From the NCBI RefSeq assembly GCF_014202335.1, contig NZ_JACHGP010000002.1, positions 496,001-560,000 of the forward strand: a stretch of DNA of 64,000 nucleotides, written 5' to 3'. Source of the DNA: Mycobacterium sp. AZCC_0083. GTDB lineage: Bacteria > Actinomycetota > Actinomycetes > Mycobacteriales > Mycobacteriaceae. How positions within the stretch are numbered: the first letter of the stretch is position 1; each line of letters begins with the position of its first letter. The translations under genes were made by a program, and so were the position numbers. Under the pieces are notes generated by a model. That model saw only the letters and a list, made by a program, of their open reading frames with translations. It had not been told where the DNA came from and did not search any database. Positions 50,508 to 59,700 of the stretch are shown here, piece after piece.

Positions 50508-51719
50508 CTACTTCAGGGGCAGCCCGGTGATGGCCCTGGCCATGACCAGGCGCTGAATCTCGCTGGTGCCCTCGAAGATCGTGAAGATCTTGGCGTCGCG
50601 GTGCATCCGCTCGACCGGGTAGTCGCGGGTGTAGCCGTTGCCACCGAGGATCTGGATGGCCTCGTCGGTGACATACACCGCGGTCTCGCTGGCCGCGAGT
50701 TTCGCCATCGAGCCCTCGGCGTTGATGAACGGCTTGTCGTTGCGGGCCATCCAGCCCGCTCGCCACACCAGCAGGCGCGCGGCGTCGATCCTGGTCTTCA
50801 TGTCGACCAGCTTGAACGCGATCGCCTGGAAGTCGCCGATCTTGCGCCCGAACTGCTCGCGCTCCTGGGCATAGTCCAGCGCGTACTCGTAGGCGGCGCG
50901 CGCAACGCCGAGCGCCATCGCGCCGACGGAGGGGCGAGTCCGCTCGAAGGTCTTCATCGCCGCCTGCCCCGCAGAACTCTTGCCTTCACGGGTGCGGGCG
51001 AGGCGCTCGTCCAGCTTCTCCTTGCCGCCGATGACCAGCCGACCGGGGATCCGCACGTTGTCGAGCACCACTTCGGCGGTGTGCGACGCCCGGATGCCGT
51101 GCTTCTTGAACTTCTGCCCCTGGGTGAAACCCTTTGTGCCTGGCGGGATGATGAACGTGGCCTGACCGCGGGAACCTAGCTCGGCATCCACCGAGGCGAC
51201 GACGATGTGCACGTTGGCGATGCCGCCGTTGGTGGCCCAGGTCTTGGTCCCGTTGATCACCCACTCGTCGGTCGCCTCGTCGTACCGGGCGCGGGTGATG
51301 ATCGCCGACACGTCCGATCCGGCACCCGGTTCCGACGCACAGAACGAGGCGAGTTGCGGCTCGTCGATGGAGCCGAACATCTGCGGCAGCCACTCCCCCA
51401 TTTGCTCGGGCGTTCCGGTGGCGGCCAGCGACGCGGCCGCCAGACCCGTGCCCATGATGGACAGGGCAATGCCGGCGTCGCCCCAGAACATCTCCTCGAA
51501 GACCGTCAGCATGCCCAGCCCGGTCGGCTCGGCGACCTGGGTGGCGAACAACTCCATGGAGTACAACCCGACCTTCGCCGCCTCCTGGATGATCGGCCAC
51601 GGCGTCTCCTCGCGCTCGTCCCACTCCGCCGCCGCGGGCCGGACTACGTCCCTGGCGAACTCGTGTACCCAGTCCCGAACCTGGATGACGTCCTCGGACA
51701 ACTCGAGCGAAAACGACAT
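50508..51719 (-). CDS. Acyl-CoA dehydrogenase (FadE type)
   Basis: 403 residues with the full fold: helical N-domain, middle beta domain ([34 protein letters not shown]), and C-terminal helices with [40 protein letters not shown] and the [10 protein letters not shown] segment bearing the usual catalytic Glu. It oxidises an acyl-CoA with FAD; chain type unknown. Mycobacteria have dozens, so I do not assign a FadE number. 291 nt without a gene separate it from the divergent membrane-protein gene. Confidence 0.93.
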   Translation of the reverse strand: MSFSLELSEDVIQVRDWVHEFARDVVRPAAAEWDEREETPWPIIQEAAKVGLYSMELFATQVAEPTGLGMLTVFEEMFWGDAGIALSIMGTGLAAASLAATGTPEQMGEWLPQMFGSIDEPQLASFCASEPGAGSDVSAIITRARYDEATDEWVINGTKTWATNGGIANVHIVVASVDAELGSRGQATFIIPPGTKGFTQGQKFKKHGIRASHTAEVVLDNVRIPGRLVIGGKEKLDERLARTREGKSSAGQAAMKTFERTRPSVGAMALGVARAAYEYALDYAQEREQFGRKIGDFQAIAFKLVDMKTRIDAARLLVWRAGWMARNDKPFINAEGSMAKLAASETAVYVTDEAIQILGGNGYTRDYPVERMHRDAKIFTIFEGTSEIQRLVMARAITGLPLK

Positions 51720-51982
51720 GGCGCTGGGTCCTTTCAGGGCGTTCGGGTCGATCGTGGCGTCGCGGAGGTGCGGCCGCGCGAGCCATCGACCCCCGACTTC
51801 AGTGAACGAATGTACGCTGCGGTGTCGGCGGCGGCCACTCCGACGTGCGGTCAGCCTAGTCCAGCAGGCCGGTTCCGTAGAGCGGGCGGTCGACGCTCGG
51901 TCAATCTGCCGCCGCGGGAATCACTTTCGGGCACCGGACAGTGGCGTGGCTGCCCGCGCAGTCGTCTTCTCGACTGGCGATC

Positions 51983-52000
51983 ATTACGGCTGACCGTAAT
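51983..52000. promoter_or_regulatory. MarR-type operator
   Basis: ATTACGG-CTGA-CCGTAAT is a perfect 7-bp palindrome ending 10 nt before the ATG of the small membrane protein whose operon contains a MarR gene. Likely the MarR autoregulatory site. Confidence 0.6.
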
Positions 52001-52010
52001 AATATGGACC

Positions 52011-52460
52011 ATGTCGACGCCCGCCCTGATCCTGCTGAGCGCCGTCGTCCTGCTGGCCTGCGCATCTCTCGGGGGCGGCATCTACGAGAGCCTCGTCCTC
52101 GACCCGGTCTGGCCAGGACGTCCCGCGATCATTCAGGCCCAGCACGGCGGTGTTTCACGCCGGAGATTCTGGATTCCGGTGCACGGCGCGTTCGAGGTCG
52201 TACTCGTCGCGGCCGTGATCGTCACCTGGGGGCATCCGGACGTCAGGACGCCGATTTTGATCGCGTTGGCCAGTCACGCCGTGGTGCGGATCTGGTCGCT
52301 GATCGACCTCGTCCCCAAGGTGGTGGCATTCGAGAAGGCGGACCCGGCCGTGATCGAGCGTGCCGCCGCAGTCCGGTGGACCCGCCGCAGTCTGCAGCGT
52401 CTCCCCCTCGACGTCGTCACTTGCGTGGCGGTGCTCGTCGCTCTGGTGGTGGCGGCGTGA
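52011..52460 (+). CDS. Small four-TM membrane protein
   Basis: 149 residues. ALILLSAVVLLACASLGGGI is the first TM; further segments are AFEVVLVAAVIVTW, ILIALASHAVVRIWSLIDL and LDVVTCVAVLVALVVAA. GIYESLVLDPVWPGRPAII resembles DUF1772-like proteins, but I am not certain of the family. The stop overlaps the GTG of the MarR gene (GTGA), and a palindrome precedes it, so it is probably the regulated target. Confidence 0.75.
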   Translation: MSTPALILLSAVVLLACASLGGGIYESLVLDPVWPGRPAIIQAQHGGVSRRRFWIPVHGAFEVVLVAAVIVTWGHPDVRTPILIALASHAVVRIWSLIDLVPKVVAFEKADPAVIERAAAVRWTRRSLQRLPLDVVTCVAVLVALVVAA

Positions 52461-52960
52461 ACGGAAACCGTTCGCGTACAGAGCTTCTCGCCCAATTGCG
52501 ACGAGTTGGTCGCGAACACGGCGACGCGACGGTGCTCTTCCACTCCGCGTTGGCTGCCGAGGCGGGCCTGCATCCGACCGACTACAAGGCCCTCACCGTG
52601 CTGGACCGACTCGGCCCGATGAGCGCAGGCGAACTCGGCCGTCACACCGGGCTCGCGGCAGCATCCGTGACCAACCTGATCGAACGCCTCGTCGCCAAGG
52701 GCTTCCTGCGCCGCGAACCCGACCCGCTAGACCGGCGCCGGGCCCTGCTCCACGCCGACCTCGCCGAACTCATCGACCACGACGTGTTCGCATCATGGCA
52801 ACGGACGGGCACCCAGTCGTGGGAGCGCTACTCCGATACCGAACTGGCCGTCATCCTGGACTTTCTGGCCGACACCGCCCAGCGGCTGCGCTCCCGCACC
52901 GAGGTGTTGGCCGCCGGCCGAGTGCGCGACTCGACAGGCGACAATGGCGACCATGACTGA
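52457..52960 (+). CDS. MarR-family regulator
   Basis: 167 residues from GTG 52457. Winged helix: GPMSAGELGRHTGLAAASVT, NLIERLVAKGFLRREPDPLD followed by RRR. It overlaps the preceding membrane-protein gene by 4 nt and the following epoxide hydrolase start by 17 nt, so all three are one transcript. The operator-like palindrome at 51983 suggests feedback on the whole unit. Confidence 0.88.
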   Translation: MNGNRSRTELLAQLRRVGREHGDATVLFHSALAAEAGLHPTDYKALTVLDRLGPMSAGELGRHTGLAAASVTNLIERLVAKGFLRREPDPLDRRRALLHADLAELIDHDVFASWQRTGTQSWERYSDTELAVILDFLADTAQRLRSRTEVLAAGRVRDSTGDNGDHD

Positions 52961-54134
52961 CGTCCATCCGTTCCGCATCGACGTTCCCGACGATGTTCTC
53001 GACGATCTGCGCCAGCGACTGGCCGCCACCCGCTGGCCCGAGGCCGAGACGGTGGCCGCGGACGCGGGGCGAGCGAAGCGACGGGAGATAGACAACGATG
53101 GGCTCGACTGGAGTCAGGGCATCCCGCTGGCGTATACCCGCGACCTCGCCGAGTATTGGGCGACCGACTACGACTGGCGCACACGCGAAACCGCGCTCAA
53201 CCAGTTCGACCAGTTCACCACCGAGATCGACGGCCTTGACATCCACTTCATCCATCAGCGCTCCCCGCACCCCGACGCCTTCCCGCTCGTCATCACCCAC
53301 GGCTGGCCGGGGTCGATCATCGAGTTCGGCAAGGTCATCGAGCCGCTGACCAATCCCACCGCCCACGGCGGACGCGCCGAGGACGCCTTTCACGTGGTGT
53401 GCCCGTCGCTGCCCGGCTACGGCTTCTCTGGCAAGCCCACCGAGTCGGGCTGGAGCACCGGCAGGATCGCCAGGGCGTGGGAGACGCTGATGGTCCGCCT
53501 CGGCTATGACCGCTACGGCGCCCAGGGCGGGGACTGGGGCTCCGCGGTGACCACCGAGATCGGTCGCAACATCGGCCACTGCGCAGGCATTCACCTCAAC
53601 ATGCCGATCGCCGGCCCGCCGGCAGGCGCCACGGAGAACCCCACGGACGAGGAGAAGGAGGCGCTGGCCGCGACGGACAATCACCAGCGCTGGGGCACCG
53701 GCTACTCCAAGCTGCAGTCCACCCGACCGCAGACCGTCGGTTACGGCCTTGTCGACTCCCCCGTCGCGCAGCTGGCGTGGATCGTCGAGAAGTTCTGGGC
53801 GTGGACCGACTGCGACGGCCATCCCGAGAACGCGCTCAGCCGCGACGAGATGCTCGACGACGTAACGATGTACTGGGTGACCGCGTCCGGCGCATCCTCG
53901 GCACGACTCTACTGGGAGAGCTTCGCAGCGTTCAGAACCATTGGCCGAGTAGAGCTTCCGACGGGGATCGCGTCCTTCCCCAAGGAGATCAGTCGGCCGC
54001 CGAGAGCGTGGTGCGAGGGAAACTACAACATCACGCACTGGACCAAGATGCCTCGCGGCGGGCACTTCGCCGCCTTCGAACAGCCGAAACTGTTCGTCGA
54101 GGACGTGCGGAAGTTCTTCGCGACGTTGCGGTGA
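52944..54134 (+). CDS. Epoxide hydrolase (EHN type, alpha/beta hydrolase)
   Basis: 396 residues. N-terminal EHN domain, then the hydrolase core: oxyanion HGWPGS, nucleophile Asp in YGAQGGDWGSAVTTEIG, lid Tyr residues, and a C-terminal His in MPRGGHFAAFEQPKLF. It opens epoxides to diols. Residues about 38-54 (ADAGRAKRREIDNDGL) are an insertion between ETV and DWSQG, where relatives read straight through, and correspond to the 23-nt dispersed repeat. Start ATG 52944 or 52953. Confidence 0.9.
   Translation: MATMTDVHPFRIDVPDDVLDDLRQRLAATRWPEAETVAADAGRAKRREIDNDGLDWSQGIPLAYTRDLAEYWATDYDWRTRETALNQFDQFTTEIDGLDIHFIHQRSPHPDAFPLVITHGWPGSIIEFGKVIEPLTNPTAHGGRAEDAFHVVCPSLPGYGFSGKPTESGWSTGRIARAWETLMVRLGYDRYGAQGGDWGSAVTTEIGRNIGHCAGIHLNMPIAGPPAGATENPTDEEKEALAATDNHQRWGTGYSKLQSTRPQTVGYGLVDSPVAQLAWIVEKFWAWTDCDGHPENALSRDEMLDDVTMYWVTASGASSARLYWESFAAFRTIGRVELPTGIASFPKEISRPPRAWCEGNYNITHWTKMPRGGHFAAFEQPKLFVEDVRKFFATLR
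53066..53088. repeat. Dispersed GC-rich repeat, copy 2, inside the epoxide hydrolase gene
   Basis: Identical over 23 nt to 5198-5220 (core GCGAGCGAAGCGACGGGAG), read in frame as AGRAKRRE. It coincides with a segment that looks inserted relative to other EHN-type epoxide hydrolases. Confidence 0.75.
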
Positions 54135-54139
54135 ACCCG

Positions 54140-54433
54140 CTAGGCCTCGGCACCGCCGAGGCGCGCTCGTAACACGAACGCCGCCAACGCAAGAACGAGC
54201 ACCACGGCACCGAGCACACCGATCTCGACCACCGCGCGCGAGAACTCGGGCCCCTTCTCCAGAAGGGTCGCGGCCTCCACCGAGAGCACCACGATCTCCT
54301 TGATGGCGGCCAGGATGCCGACGATCAGGAACGGTTCGGCGACGATCTCGTGCGACCGCAGACAGGCGCGCACCGCATACTGCAACTCCACGAAGATGAA
54401 GATCAGCAGCAGGCCGTCGAGGATCTCCAACAT
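54140..54433 (-). CDS. PsiE-family membrane protein
   Basis: 97 residues. EILDGLLLIFIFVELQYAVR and IVAEPFLIVGILAAIKEIVV are characteristic of the phosphate-starvation-inducible PsiE family, with three TM helices (the last VLGAVVLVLALAAFVLRARL). Shorter than E. coli PsiE (136 residues); it begins directly at the second half of the family. Function unknown. Converges on the epoxide hydrolase with a hairpin at the junction. Confidence 0.78.
   Translation of the reverse strand: MLEILDGLLLIFIFVELQYAVRACLRSHEIVAEPFLIVGILAAIKEIVVLSVEAATLLEKGPEFSRAVVEIGVLGAVVLVLALAAFVLRARLGGAEA
54144..54162. terminator. Hairpin at convergent gene ends
   Basis: GCCTCGGC-ACC-GCCGAGGC forms an 8-bp stem with a 3-nt loop, 10 nt after the epoxide hydrolase stop and within the last codons of the PsiE-like gene. 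Plausible terminator for the rightward transcript. Confidence 0.5.
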
Positions 54434-54505
54434 GACGGTCGACGCAGACGCGCTGTCGGTCTTCCTCGTTCTCGGTCCCTTCCGATGTCTTGGCCACCGG
54501 TCACC

Positions 54506-54994
54506 TCAGTGATCCGACCGGTTCAGCCACCAGATCCGGCTGGACAACAGCGTGGCGAACGCGCACCACAGCGGATACAAGCCGAGCACCCCGGCACCGG
54601 CGCCACGCGTCCGAACCGCACGCCGAGTGAGATCGGCACTGCTGACGGTCAACGCGGCGGCAGCGACGGCCGAGGCGCCGAGCTTGCGCCTGTTGAAGAA
54701 CAGCCACGTCCAGCCGCCGTTGAGGACCAGATTCAGCGCCAGCAGGATCGAGTACGCCCTGGCCTGGCTCGGCTCGCCCCGATCGTTGAGTTGGTCGACC
54801 GTGCCTGCCGAGACGACGGCGACGTCGGCGGAGAGCAGTGGCCACACGATCGGAAACGCCTGCCGGGGCGGCTGAAAGCCGGGCTTGCGCAGTTTCTCGT
54901 ACCAGTCCGACTGAGCGGGGCGACTCGCCAGACCTCCCAGCGCGGCGGCAAGCAGGACCGCGCCCGTCGTCTTGCCGAGCGTGGTCGAAACCAT
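54506..54994 (-). CDS. TspO/MBR-family protein
   Basis: 162 residues from ATG 54994, preceded by AAGGAGCGCCGT. Five TM helices; WYEKLRKPGFQPPRQAFPIV, WPLL is the conserved loop 1 of TspO, and LNLVLNGGWTWLFFNRRKLG the TM3 region. The C-terminal LYPLWCAFATLLSSRIWWLN is typical. TspO binds porphyrins and sterols and is linked to stress. It is divergent from a GNAT gene. Confidence 0.88.
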   Translation of the reverse strand: MVSTTLGKTTGAVLLAAALGGLASRPAQSDWYEKLRKPGFQPPRQAFPIVWPLLSADVAVVSAGTVDQLNDRGEPSQARAYSILLALNLVLNGGWTWLFFNRRKLGASAVAAAALTVSSADLTRRAVRTRGAGAGVLGLYPLWCAFATLLSSRIWWLNRSDH

Positions 54995-55083
54995 ACGGCG
55001 CTCCTTTGCGTGGCCAACTTCTTGGTGGCCAGTCGGCAGTACCCGTCGCACAGGTGGACCAAACGACCGCGCGTTACCGTCGG

Positions 55084-55599
55084 ATGATGACCGCCGCCCC
55101 CGAAGTCCGCGTGGCCACCGCAGCCGATCTCCATCTCGTCGAGCCGTTGTGGGTCGCCGTGCACCACTGGCACGCCGAGACCATGCCGGAGTTGGCGCCG
55201 TTCGTCGGCGACGACGAGAGCTGGGCGGTCCGAAAGGTGTTGTACGAGGAGCTGCTCGTGAAGCCGGACACCTTGCTGCTGCTGGCGTTCGACGGATCTG
55301 CGCCAATCGGTTACGGTCTGGCCCACGTCATGGCGGTCGAGGACAGCTGGATCCCCGACACCTGGCAGACGGGCCGGCGGATCGGCGAGATCGAGTCGCT
55401 CAGCGTGCTTCCGGAGTATCGCGGCAGTGGGCTGGGCTCGGTGCTGCTCGACCGGCTCGAGGCACATCTTCGTGCCCGTGGTGCGCGGGACCTGATCCTC
55501 GGCGTGCTACCCGGCAACGACGACGCGATCCGCCTGTACCAACGGCGCGGGTACCGGCCGACCTGGACTTACTTGTCGCGGTTCGAGGGCAGGGACTGA
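55084..55599 (+). CDS. GNAT-family N-acetyltransferase
   Basis: About 171 residues. Acetyl-CoA site: IESLSVLPEYRGSGLGSVLL (the R/Q-x-x-G-x-G/A loop is YRGSGLG), with the C-terminal LGVLPGNDDAIRLYQRRGYR, the usual motif B. Substrate unknown. Two adjacent ATGs (55084, 55087) can serve as start. It ends 4 nt before the convergent NCS1 permease. Confidence 0.88.
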   Translation: MMTAAPEVRVATAADLHLVEPLWVAVHHWHAETMPELAPFVGDDESWAVRKVLYEELLVKPDTLLLLAFDGSAPIGYGLAHVMAVEDSWIPDTWQTGRRIGEIESLSVLPEYRGSGLGSVLLDRLEAHLRARGARDLILGVLPGNDDAIRLYQRRGYRPTWTYLSRFEGRD

Positions 55600-55603
55600 C
55601 CGC

Positions 55604-57001
55604 TCACCGCCGCAGCCGAACGAACCGGTAGCCACCGTAGATCACCAGTGCGACAAGGAAGTTCACGAAGTACGCGATGTCGGCACCGTGCCACGCGACG
55701 GCGATCGGCCCCTGATAGATCGAGGTGTCCATGAACGGGATGGCCGCGGCGTAGGCGACTACGAACGCCACCAGCGCCGCCACGGCGTCGGGCCTGGCGG
55801 TCTGTTCGACGTCGGGATCGATGGTGGCCCGTCCGCGGCTGCGGATCCGCCAGTCCACGGCGACCACCGCGACGAACGCGGGAATCCAGTAGCTGACCAC
55901 CAGCAGCACGTTCTGGAACCTGGCCGCGGTGTCGGCACCGTGCAGCCAGAGGATCAGGCCGAACGCCAGCACGGTCACCACCACCGACGACAGCGGTCTG
56001 CGCACCCGCACGCCGAGCGTCTGCAGTGCGAGCGACCCGCTGTAGTCGTTCATCACGCCCGAGCCGACCGATGCGAGAGCGATGACGAGCAGGGCCAGCC
56101 CGCCGAGGACGCCGCCACCCATCACCGACCGCACGCCCTCCGCGGTCTGCTCGGACACCAGCTCTCCTGCCGCGATGCCGATCGCCTGAACGAAGACGTA
56201 CGCCAGCACGATCCCGGCGAACGTGTAGCCGAACACCCGCGCGCGCGATGAACTGGCCGGGAGGTAGCGGCTGAAGTCCGACGCGTAGCTGGCCCACGAC
56301 ACCGACAGGCTGAGCGCGATCGTCACCTCGAGTACGAAGGCACCGGCCAGGTCGGCGCCGTGCACCGTCGGCGGCGTCACCACGTCGTGTCCACCGACCA
56401 GCTTGACCGCGAAGACCACGAACGTCAGGAAGAGGACGACGGTCAGCACGGCCTCCATCCGGTGGATGACCTCGTAGCCGAAGAAGCCGACCACGCCCTG
56501 CACCCCGAGCACGATCAGCACGGCTGCCCAGAACGGGATGCCGAGCAGCACGGCCAGGGCCTCGCCGCCGAACAATCCGACCAGCGCGTCCCACGCGATC
56601 GACGACAGCCACTGCAGCGCGGCGGGCAGCTTCACTGCCCCACCGAACGCCATTCGTGAGGCGGGCAGCTGCGCGGTTCCGGTGCGGGGGCCCCAGGTGG
56701 ACAGGTAACCGACGAGGAGGGAACCGAGCACGGTGCCGATCACCATCGCGAGCATTCCCAGCCAGAAGCCCAGGCCCAACGTGATCGCGAGCGCGCCGGT
56801 GAAGACACCGGTCATGTTGACCTGAGGGGCGAACCAGACGCTGAACAACCGTCGCGGCGAGCCGTAGCGCTGGCTCTCGCGGACGGGCGCGATGCCATGC
56901 GTCTCGACCGAGAAGTCGCCTGCCCCGCTCGGGGTGCGGCCACTGAACGGTGGCGCGTTCAGTGCACTTGGCGGAGGGGGCGATGCAACGGCCTTGTTCA
57001 T
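55604..57001 (-). CDS. NCS1-family nucleobase/cation symporter
   Basis: 465 residues, 12 TM. The segment NMTGVFTGALAITLGLGFWL and later SWASYASDFSRYLP are typical of the purine-cytosine permease group of NCS1. It imports cytosine, purines or related compounds with a cation; the exact substrate is not readable. It diverges from the polyamine-type ABC operon across 264 nt. With the URC operon 5 kb away, a pyrimidine substrate is tempting but unproven. Confidence 0.88.
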   Translation of the reverse strand: MNKAVASPPPPSALNAPPFSGRTPSGAGDFSVETHGIAPVRESQRYGSPRRLFSVWFAPQVNMTGVFTGALAITLGLGFWLGMLAMVIGTVLGSLLVGYLSTWGPRTGTAQLPASRMAFGGAVKLPAALQWLSSIAWDALVGLFGGEALAVLLGIPFWAAVLIVLGVQGVVGFFGYEVIHRMEAVLTVVLFLTFVVFAVKLVGGHDVVTPPTVHGADLAGAFVLEVTIALSLSVSWASYASDFSRYLPASSSRARVFGYTFAGIVLAYVFVQAIGIAAGELVSEQTAEGVRSVMGGGVLGGLALLVIALASVGSGVMNDYSGSLALQTLGVRVRRPLSSVVVTVLAFGLILWLHGADTAARFQNVLLVVSYWIPAFVAVVAVDWRIRSRGRATIDPDVEQTARPDAVAALVAFVVAYAAAIPFMDTSIYQGPIAVAWHGADIAYFVNFLVALVIYGGYRFVRLRR

Positions 57002-57023
57002 GTGATCATTCGATCACGACGGC

Positions 57024-57037
57024 CGACACCGGTGTCG
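57024..57037. promoter_or_regulatory. 14-bp palindrome in the NCS1/ABC divergent region
   Basis: CGACACCGGTGTCG, a perfect 14-bp palindrome 23 nt upstream of the NCS1 start. Candidate operator; no regulator gene is adjacent. Confidence 0.35.
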
Positions 57038-57265
57038 TCCACCACTCCGACGTGCTACGCGCGGACGGCGCCTCGGCGCGGAATCTGCGCATTCGCGAGG
57101 CACCGAGCGAGGAATTCCACCGTTGGAATGTAAATTCGTTGCGGATTCGCTTGCGAAGGTGCGGCTGATCGGCGATGGTTTACCCACAGCCGCACCGCTG
57201 CACGGCCGACTGTTCAGCTCGAACTGCAGCATTTCTCGTCCCGGGGGGACGAAGGAGGTTTCGCC

Positions 57266-58465
57266 CTGACCGGCACACACACCACCGCCACCGACCACAC
57301 GACCGAGGACGGGGCCACCCGCGATACGGGTCGCCCGGTCGTCGAGATCGATCACGTCACGAAACGGTTCGAGGACTACGTCGCCGTCGCCGACGCAGAC
57401 TTCTCGATCGCGTCGGGCGAGTTCTTCTCGATGCTCGGACCGTCGGGCTGCGGCAAGACCACCACCCTGAGAATGATCGCCGGCTTCGAGACGCCGACCG
57501 AGGGTGCCATCCGCCTGGAAGGGGTCGACGTGTCGCGGGTCGCGCCGCACAAGCGCAACGTCAACACGGTGTTCCAGCACTACGCGCTGTTCCCGCACAT
57601 GTCGGTGTGGGACAACGTCGCGTACGGCCCACGCAGCATGAAGAAGGACAAGGCGGAGGTTCGTCGTCGCGTCGACGAGATCCTCGACATCGTCCGTCTC
57701 ACCGACTTCGCCAAGCGCAAGCCGTCCCAGTTGTCCGGCGGCCAGCAGCAGCGCGTCGCGCTGGCCCGAGCGCTGGTCAACTACCCAAGCGCCTTGCTGC
57801 TCGACGAGCCGCTCGGCGCACTCGATCTCAAGCTGCGCCACGCCATGCAGTTCGAGCTCAAGCGGATCCAGCGCGAGGTCGGCATCACGTTCGTCTACGT
57901 GACGCACGACCAGGAGGAAGCGCTGACCATGAGCGACCGCATCGCGGTCATGAACGCGGGCAACGTCGAGCAGATCGGCACCCCGACCGACATCTACGAC
58001 GCACCGTCAACGGTGTTCGTCGCCAACTTCATCGGCCAGGCCAACCTCTGGGCGGGCACGCAGAACCGGCTCGACGGCGACATCGCCGAGGTCTCGGTCC
58101 TCGGCACGATGCTACGGGCACGCCCGGGTACCACCCGGATCGAGCCGGGCGGCCAGGCCACCTTGATGGTGCGGCCCGAACGCGTGCGGGTCTCGATCGA
58201 CGCCCCCACCGGGGACATCGTGTCGGTGAGGGCCACCGTGACCGATCTGACGTTCCAGGGCCCGGTCGTTCGTCTCTCGCTGGCCGCGCCCGACGGCTCA
58301 CCGGTGGTCGCACACGTGGGCCCCGAGCAGCAGCTGCCACTTCTGCGACCCGGCGACGAGGTGTACGTGTGCTGGGCGACGGAGGCGTCACTGGTCCTGC
58401 CCGCCGCCGACATCCCCACCACCGAGGATCTCGAGGAAATGCTGGACGCACTCGACGCGCCATAA
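57266..58465 (+). CDS. potA: Polyamine-type ABC transporter ATPase (PotA-like), CTG start
   Basis: 399 residues. Walker [15 protein letters not shown]-loop [16 protein letters not shown], signature [15 protein letters not shown], Walker [12 protein letters not shown], and the H-loop [14 protein letters not shown]; a C-terminal TOBE domain follows ([14 protein letters not shown]). The conserved beginning [20 protein letters not shown] lies before the first in-frame ATG (57431), and no ATG, GTG or TTG occurs in frame back to the stop at 57131. CTG 57266 has GGAGG seven bases upstream, so translation most likely starts there. First gene of the transporter operon. Confidence 0.88.
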   Translation: MTGTHTTATDHTTEDGATRDTGRPVVEIDHVTKRFEDYVAVADADFSIASGEFFSMLGPSGCGKTTTLRMIAGFETPTEGAIRLEGVDVSRVAPHKRNVNTVFQHYALFPHMSVWDNVAYGPRSMKKDKAEVRRRVDEILDIVRLTDFAKRKPSQLSGGQQQRVALARALVNYPSALLLDEPLGALDLKLRHAMQFELKRIQREVGITFVYVTHDQEEALTMSDRIAVMNAGNVEQIGTPTDIYDAPSTVFVANFIGQANLWAGTQNRLDGDIAEVSVLGTMLRARPGTTRIEPGGQATLMVRPERVRVSIDAPTGDIVSVRATVTDLTFQGPVVRLSLAAPDGSPVVAHVGPEQQLPLLRPGDEVYVCWATEASLVLPAADIPTTEDLEEMLDALDAP

Positions 58466-58518
58466 CGCGAGTCGAATCCCCTCCCCGCGCACGGAAATCA
58501 GAAAGGCACCCCCCTGCC

Positions 58519-59700
58519 ATGGCCAATCAGATCAACCCAGGGCTCATCTCGCAGTTCGCCATCGCCCGAACCACTCGTCGGCGGTTCCTTGGCGGAAGTG
58601 CCGCTGCCGCAGCCGCTCTCGCGCTCGCCGCGTGCGGATCCAACAGCACAACGAGTTCCAGTAGCTCATCGGCCCCACCGCCGGATAACGGCTCACCCGC
58701 GACTGGCAATCTGCGCATCTCGAACTGGCCGCTGTACATGGCCGACGGGTTCGTCGCGGCCTTCCAGAAGGCCTCCGGTCTGACCGTGGACTACAAGGAG
58801 GACTTCAACGACAACGAGGAGTGGTTCGCCAAGAACAAGGATCCGTTGTCGCGCAAGCAGGACATCGGTGCGGACCTGGTGGTGCCGACGCAGTTCATGG
58901 CGCTTCGACTGAAGGGCCTTGGCTGGCTCAACGAGATCAGCGACGCCCGCGTGCCGAACAAGAAGAACCTTCGGCCCGATCTGCTCAATGACGCGGCGGA
59001 CCCCGGTCGCAAGTACACCGCGCCATACATGACCGGCATGGTCGGGTTGGCCTACAACAAGGCCGCCACGAAGCGTGCCATCACCAAGATCGACGACCTG
59101 TGGGATCCCGCCTTCAAGGGCAAGGTCAGCCTGCTCTCCGACATGCAGGACGGCCTCGGCATGATCATGCAGTCGCAGGGCAACTCTGTCTCCGAACCCA
59201 CCATGGACGGTGTTCAGAAGGCCGTCGACCTGGTCAAGGAGCAGAAGGACAAGGGCCAGATCCGGCGCTTCACCGGCAACGACTACGCCGACGACCTGGC
59301 GGCAGGCAACATCGTTGTCGCGCAGGCATACTCGGGTGACGTCGTCCAGTTGCAGGCCGACAATCCCGACCTGCAGTTCGTCATCCCGGAGTCCGGTGGC
59401 GACTGGTTCATCGACACCCAGGTGATCCCGTACACGACGCAGAATCAGCATGCCGCCGAGGCGTGGATCGACTACGTGTACGACCGAGTGAACTACGCCA
59501 AGCTGGTCGCCTTCACCCAGTACGTGCCCGTGTTGTCGGACATGACCGACGAGCTCAACAAGATCAATCCGAAGCTCGGCGCCAACCCGCTGATCAATGT
59601 CTCGGACGCCGACAAGGCAAAACTGCACACCTGGGCGTCGCTCACCGACGAGCAGACCCAGCAGTTCAACACCGCGTACGCCAGCGTCACCGGTAGCTAG
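58519..59700 (+). CDS. potD: Spermidine/putrescine-type substrate-binding lipoprotein
   Basis: 393 residues. The N-terminus has a Tat-like TTRRRFLGGSAAAAAALALA followed by the lipobox LAACG, so it is an exported lipoprotein. The mature part has the PotD pattern (LRISNWPLYMADGFVAAFQK, DLVVPTQFMALRLKGLGWLN, DTQVIPYTTQNQHAAEAWID). Binds a polyamine or similar cation outside the membrane. It follows the ATPase gene by 53 nt and precedes the first permease directly. Confidence 0.9.
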   Translation: MANQINPGLISQFAIARTTRRRFLGGSAAAAAALALAACGSNSTTSSSSSSAPPPDNGSPATGNLRISNWPLYMADGFVAAFQKASGLTVDYKEDFNDNEEWFAKNKDPLSRKQDIGADLVVPTQFMALRLKGLGWLNEISDARVPNKKNLRPDLLNDAADPGRKYTAPYMTGMVGLAYNKAATKRAITKIDDLWDPAFKGKVSLLSDMQDGLGMIMQSQGNSVSEPTMDGVQKAVDLVKEQKDKGQIRRFTGNDYADDLAAGNIVVAQAYSGDVVQLQADNPDLQFVIPESGGDWFIDTQVIPYTTQNQHAAEAWIDYVYDRVNYAKLVAFTQYVPVLSDMTDELNKINPKLGANPLINVSDADKAKLHTWASLTDEQTQQFNTAYASVTGS

